Below, piece after piece: positions 5,918 to 8,245 of a stretch of 8,245 nt of DNA. The DNA lies in contig CALLAG010000207.1 of the NCBI GenBank assembly GCA_938002705.1, positions 1 to 8,245 of the forward strand. The letters run 5' to 3'. The DNA is from an uncultured Saprospiraceae bacterium. Its GTDB lineage: Bacteria; Bacteroidota; Bacteroidia; Chitinophagales; Saprospiraceae. Made by a program: the position numbers and the translations under genes. The notes under the pieces are model-generated. The model was not told the DNA's origin. It saw only the letters and a list, made by a program, of their open reading frames with translations, and did not search any database. Numbering within the stretch: the first letter of the stretch is position 1; each line of letters starts with the position of its first letter.

Positions 5918-7195
5918 ATGAACTTCATTGAGGAAATGCAGTGGCGAGGAATGCTCCATGATATGACACCTGGAGCTAAAGAGGCAACTGAGAAAGGCAT
6001 GTGTACTGCATATATAGGATTTGATCCTACTGCACCATCACTGACTATAGGTAACTACGTACAAGTCATGGTACTCGATCTATGGCAGCGATCAGGTCAT
6101 AAGCCCGTCGTCCTCATGGGAGGCGCTACAGGTAGGATAGGTGACCCTTCCGGGAAAGATCAGGAAAGACAACTGAAGTCTTACGAAGAATTGGATAAGA
6201 ACCTCAACCATCAAGTCGCTCAGATGAAGCAGTTTCTTAATTTTGGTGATAGTGGTAATGGAGCACTTCTGCGTAACAATATAGACTTCTACAAAGATAT
6301 GGACGTCCTCACTTTTCTCAGAAAAGTAGGAAAGACATTGACCGTCAATTATATGATGTCCAAGGACTCTGTCAAGAATAGATTGGAGACTGGTTTGTCA
6401 TTTACAGAATTTAGTTATCAGCTATTACAGGCATATGACTTCCAGTGCTTATACGAGCAAGACAACTGTACATTTCAGATGGGTGGTTCTGACCAATGGG
6501 GTAATATAACATCTGGTACAGAATTCATAAGAAAGAATCTGGAGCATGCTAAAGCTTATGCAGTAACGAGTAACCTGATCACTAAGTCCGACGGTAAGAA
6601 ATTCGGAAAATCAGAGAAAGGTAATCTCTGGATGGATGCTGAGATGACATCACCATACCAGTTCTACCAGTTCTGGATTAATGCTGATGATGCTGATATT
6701 CATAAGTTTACGAGGATATTTACACTTAAGGAAAGATCTGAGATAGAGACTATGGAGAAAGATCTTGCTGATGACCTAAGACAACAGAAAGTCCTACTCG
6801 CAGAAGAGCTAACGCAACGAATACATGGGCAGGATAATTTCCAATCCGTCAAAGATGTATCCGAGATACTATTCAATAAGAAACTGGATGAGGCGTCACT
6901 TAAGGCTATGAAGACAACAACATTAGCTATGGTAGGTGCTGAAGTACCGAGTTATACGATAGACAAAAGTGTGATGACTTCTGATCTCAAGTTAGAAACT
7001 TTACTCACAGAACATTGTGATATATTCTCGTCATTAAGCGAATGCCGTAGAGCGATCAAAGGCAACGCCGTAAGTATCAATAAGACTAAAGTAGCAGATG
7101 CTAATAGAGCAATAGTTGCATCTGATCTATTACAAGACAGCTATCTGCTTATAGAGAATGGGAAGAAGAATAAGTTTATGATAAGAATAAGTTAG
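5918..7195 (+). CDS. tyrS: Tyrosyl-tRNA synthetase
   Basis: This is a class I aminoacyl-tRNA synthetase that charges tRNA-Tyr with tyrosine using ATP; it is cytosolic, normally a homodimer, and essential unless a second copy exists. At 425 residues it has the usual bacterial length. GFDPTAPSLTIGNY (34-47) carries the ATP-binding HIGH-equivalent, here TIGN (43-46). It is followed by GGATGRIGDPSGK (68-80), YQLLQAYD (167-174) in the tyrosine pocket, GGSDQWGN (189-196), and KFGKS (228-232), the KMSKS loop in the form common to TyrRS. Residues from about 355 to 420 (LETLLTEH through SECRRAIKGNAVSIN to LIENGKKNKFMI) form the S4-like RNA-binding domain. The start is supported by the typical N-terminal length and by the promoter a few bases upstream. 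Replacement of both HIGH histidines (T at 43, N at 46) is notable; I believe it is a lineage variant rather than decay, since all other motifs are intact. Confidence 0.97.
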   Translation: MNFIEEMQWRGMLHDMTPGAKEATEKGMCTAYIGFDPTAPSLTIGNYVQVMVLDLWQRSGHKPVVLMGGATGRIGDPSGKDQERQLKSYEELDKNLNHQVAQMKQFLNFGDSGNGALLRNNIDFYKDMDVLTFLRKVGKTLTVNYMMSKDSVKNRLETGLSFTEFSYQLLQAYDFQCLYEQDNCTFQMGGSDQWGNITSGTEFIRKNLEHAKAYAVTSNLITKSDGKKFGKSEKGNLWMDAEMTSPYQFYQFWINADDADIHKFTRIFTLKERSEIETMEKDLADDLRQQKVLLAEELTQRIHGQDNFQSVKDVSEILFNKKLDEASLKAMKTTTLAMVGAEVPSYTIDKSVMTSDLKLETLLTEHCDIFSSLSECRRAIKGNAVSINKTKVADANRAIVASDLLQDSYLLIENGKKNKFMIRIS

Positions 7196-7245
7196 ACAAA
7201 AAATATAAATATTCCATTAGTTAAATCTACATATAATATTGAAAC

Positions 7246-8245
7246 ATGAATTCAGAACTATACAACCAATTAAAAGGACTTGCTGATAAGGTAAAATTAC
7301 TCAAGGATAAAATTGAAACTGAGGAATCAACAAAACATGCTTTCACATTACCATTTATCAATATATTGGGCTACGACGCGTTCAATCCTTTAGAAGTAGT
7401 ACCTGAATTTACTGCAGACTTAGGTTTAAAAAAAGGAGAAAAAGTAGATTATGCTATATTTCAAGATGGTGAGCCGATTCTAATAATAGAGTGTAAAAAT
7501 TGGAAAGAAAATCTCAATGTTCATGATTCTCAATTATTTAGATATTTTCACGTTACTAAAACCAGATTTGCTCTACTAACTAATGGAATAATTTATAAGT
7601 TTTACAGTGATTTAGTTGAAACTAATAAAATGGATTTAAAACCATTTTTAGAGTTCGATATCACAAAATTAAAAGAGAACACCTCTAAGGAAATTGAAAA
7701 ATTCCACAAGTCAAATTTTGACGTTGCCAAAATCGTAGATAACGCAAGTACACTTAAATATACAAGGGAGTTAAAGACAATTATTGAGCAGGAACTTGCC
7801 CATCCATCTAAAGAATTTGTCAAATTATTAGCTGACAGAACTTACAATGGAAGAATGACATCTAAAGTAGTTGAAGAATTTACAGAAATAGTAACCTTAG
7901 CATTTAACCAGATAATAGGCGAAAGAGTTAACGACCGTCTCAATGCAGCTCTTAATAAAGAGCAAGAGAAACAGTCAGAGCAAGAAGTAAAGATAGAGAT
8001 AGAGGAAAGTAAGATTATTACAACTAATGAAGAATTAGAAGGCTATCAAATAGTTTTGGCGATTTTAAGACGGAAAATAAGTAAATCTCGTGTTACACAT
8101 CGAGATACTCAATCATATTTTGGAATTCTGTTTGATGATAATAATCGGAAACCAATTTGCAGGCTTCATTTAAATGGAAGTACAAAATATTTAGGTCTCT
8201 TTAATAACGAGAAAATTGAAGAAAAAATAAAAATAGAGTCGATTG
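7246..8245 (+). CDS. HsdR-N-like PD-(D/E)XK nuclease-domain protein (3' end cut by the window)
   Basis: The frame is open from the ATG at 7246 to the window end, giving 333 residues. It resembles the family often annotated as type I restriction enzyme R protein N-terminal domain (HSDR_N/COG4748-like), without the helicase part of HsdR. The nuclease core is visible: KVDYAIF (Asp68), then ILIIECKNW, with Glu82 and Lys84 of the E-x-K pair, then DSQLFRYF (Gln95), the QxxxY-like helix of HsdR nucleases. A charged helical middle follows (about residues 140-260, with repeated KEQEKQSEQE). The C-terminal module is EGYQIVLAILRR through SYFGILFDDNNRKPICRLHLN. Homologues usually end soon after this, so probably only the last 15-30 residues are missing. 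It starts 50 bp after tyrS. A weak -7-like TAATATTG lies at 7234-7241, too close to the ATG to be convincing. Codons lean to AAA, TTA and ATT more than in tyrS, hinting at a different origin. A defence role is inferred, not shown. Confidence 0.85.
   Translation, partial: MNSELYNQLKGLADKVKLLKDKIETEESTKHAFTLPFINILGYDAFNPLEVVPEFTADLGLKKGEKVDYAIFQDGEPILIIECKNWKENLNVHDSQLFRYFHVTKTRFALLTNGIIYKFYSDLVETNKMDLKPFLEFDITKLKENTSKEIEKFHKSNFDVAKIVDNASTLKYTRELKTIIEQELAHPSKEFVKLLADRTYNGRMTSKVVEEFTEIVTLAFNQIIGERVNDRLNAALNKEQEKQSEQEVKIEIEESKIITTNEELEGYQIVLAILRRKISKSRVTHRDTQSYFGILFDDNNRKPICRLHLNGSTKYLGLFNNEKIEEKIKIESI

Noticed and set aside
7234..7241. TAATATTG as a -7 box for the nuclease gene
   Set aside because: It has one mismatch to TAnnTTTG, no -33 partner at proper spacing, and would leave essentially no leader before the ATG at 7246.
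7196..7245. Terminator after tyrS
   Set aside because: Only a 5-bp AT-only palindrome (AATAT/ATATT) is present; no stable stem or T-run.
7602..7823. 73-codon minus-strand frame
   Set aside because: It is antisense within the HsdR-N-like gene, hydrophobic by composition and without other support.
1..8245. CRISPR array, tRNA/rRNA gene, insertion sequence
   Set aside because: No regularly spaced repeats, cloverleaf-like segment, rRNA-like stretch or transposase was seen on either strand; the long repeat at 1-263/1750-2012 is explained by the tandem gene duplication.

Overview
The window looks like a chromosomal segment of a low-GC Bacteroidota bacterium. Three things point there: a complete type IX secretion (T9SS) C-terminal sorting domain on a secreted protein, a promoter of the Bacteroidota type (TTTA - 18 bp - TAACTTTG) ahead of the tyrosyl-tRNA synthetase gene, and the general lack of Shine-Dalgarno sequences. 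The style of the secreted proteins, the heptamer repeat and the tyrosyl-tRNA synthetase variant suggest a Saprospiraceae/Chitinophagia-like lineage. That placement is a guess.

Left part (1-3898, all minus strand): a likely three-gene surface or secreted operon, read right to left. First comes a cysteine-rich lipoprotein (3898-3164). After a 65-bp gap with a strong hairpin comes a 574-residue T9SS-exported protein (copy B, 3098-1374). After 21 bp comes a tandem paralogue (copy A, 1352 to beyond base 1). Copies A and B are clearly diverged over most of their length, yet nearly identical in bases 1-263 versus 1750-2012, including silent sites, which suggests recent gene conversion. The lipoprotein has four heptamer repeats inside its signal-peptide coding region, so a change in copy number would shift the frame. 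No function is recognised for any of the three proteins.

Middle (3899-4327): 429 bp without a convincing gene. It holds a leader hairpin and a cluster of inverted repeats, including a nested 46-nt hairpin that resembles a dispersed palindromic (REP-like) element. Next is a minus-strand sulfotransferase-family gene (5305-4328), divergently arranged from a plus-strand cytidine deaminase gene (5378-5860) that probably starts at TTG.

Right part (plus strand): tyrS (5918-7195) with its own promoter and a divergent HIGH motif (TIGN). It is followed by a PD-(D/E)XK nuclease-like protein related to the N-terminal domain of type I restriction subunit HsdR (7246 to beyond the window end). The latter has a more AT-rich, AAA/ATT-leaning codon use and could be a solitary defence gene or the edge of a defence island. 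The deaminase, tyrS and the sulfotransferase look like ordinary chromosomal genes. The unusual biology lies in the duplicated secreted-protein operon on the left and possibly in the nuclease on the right.
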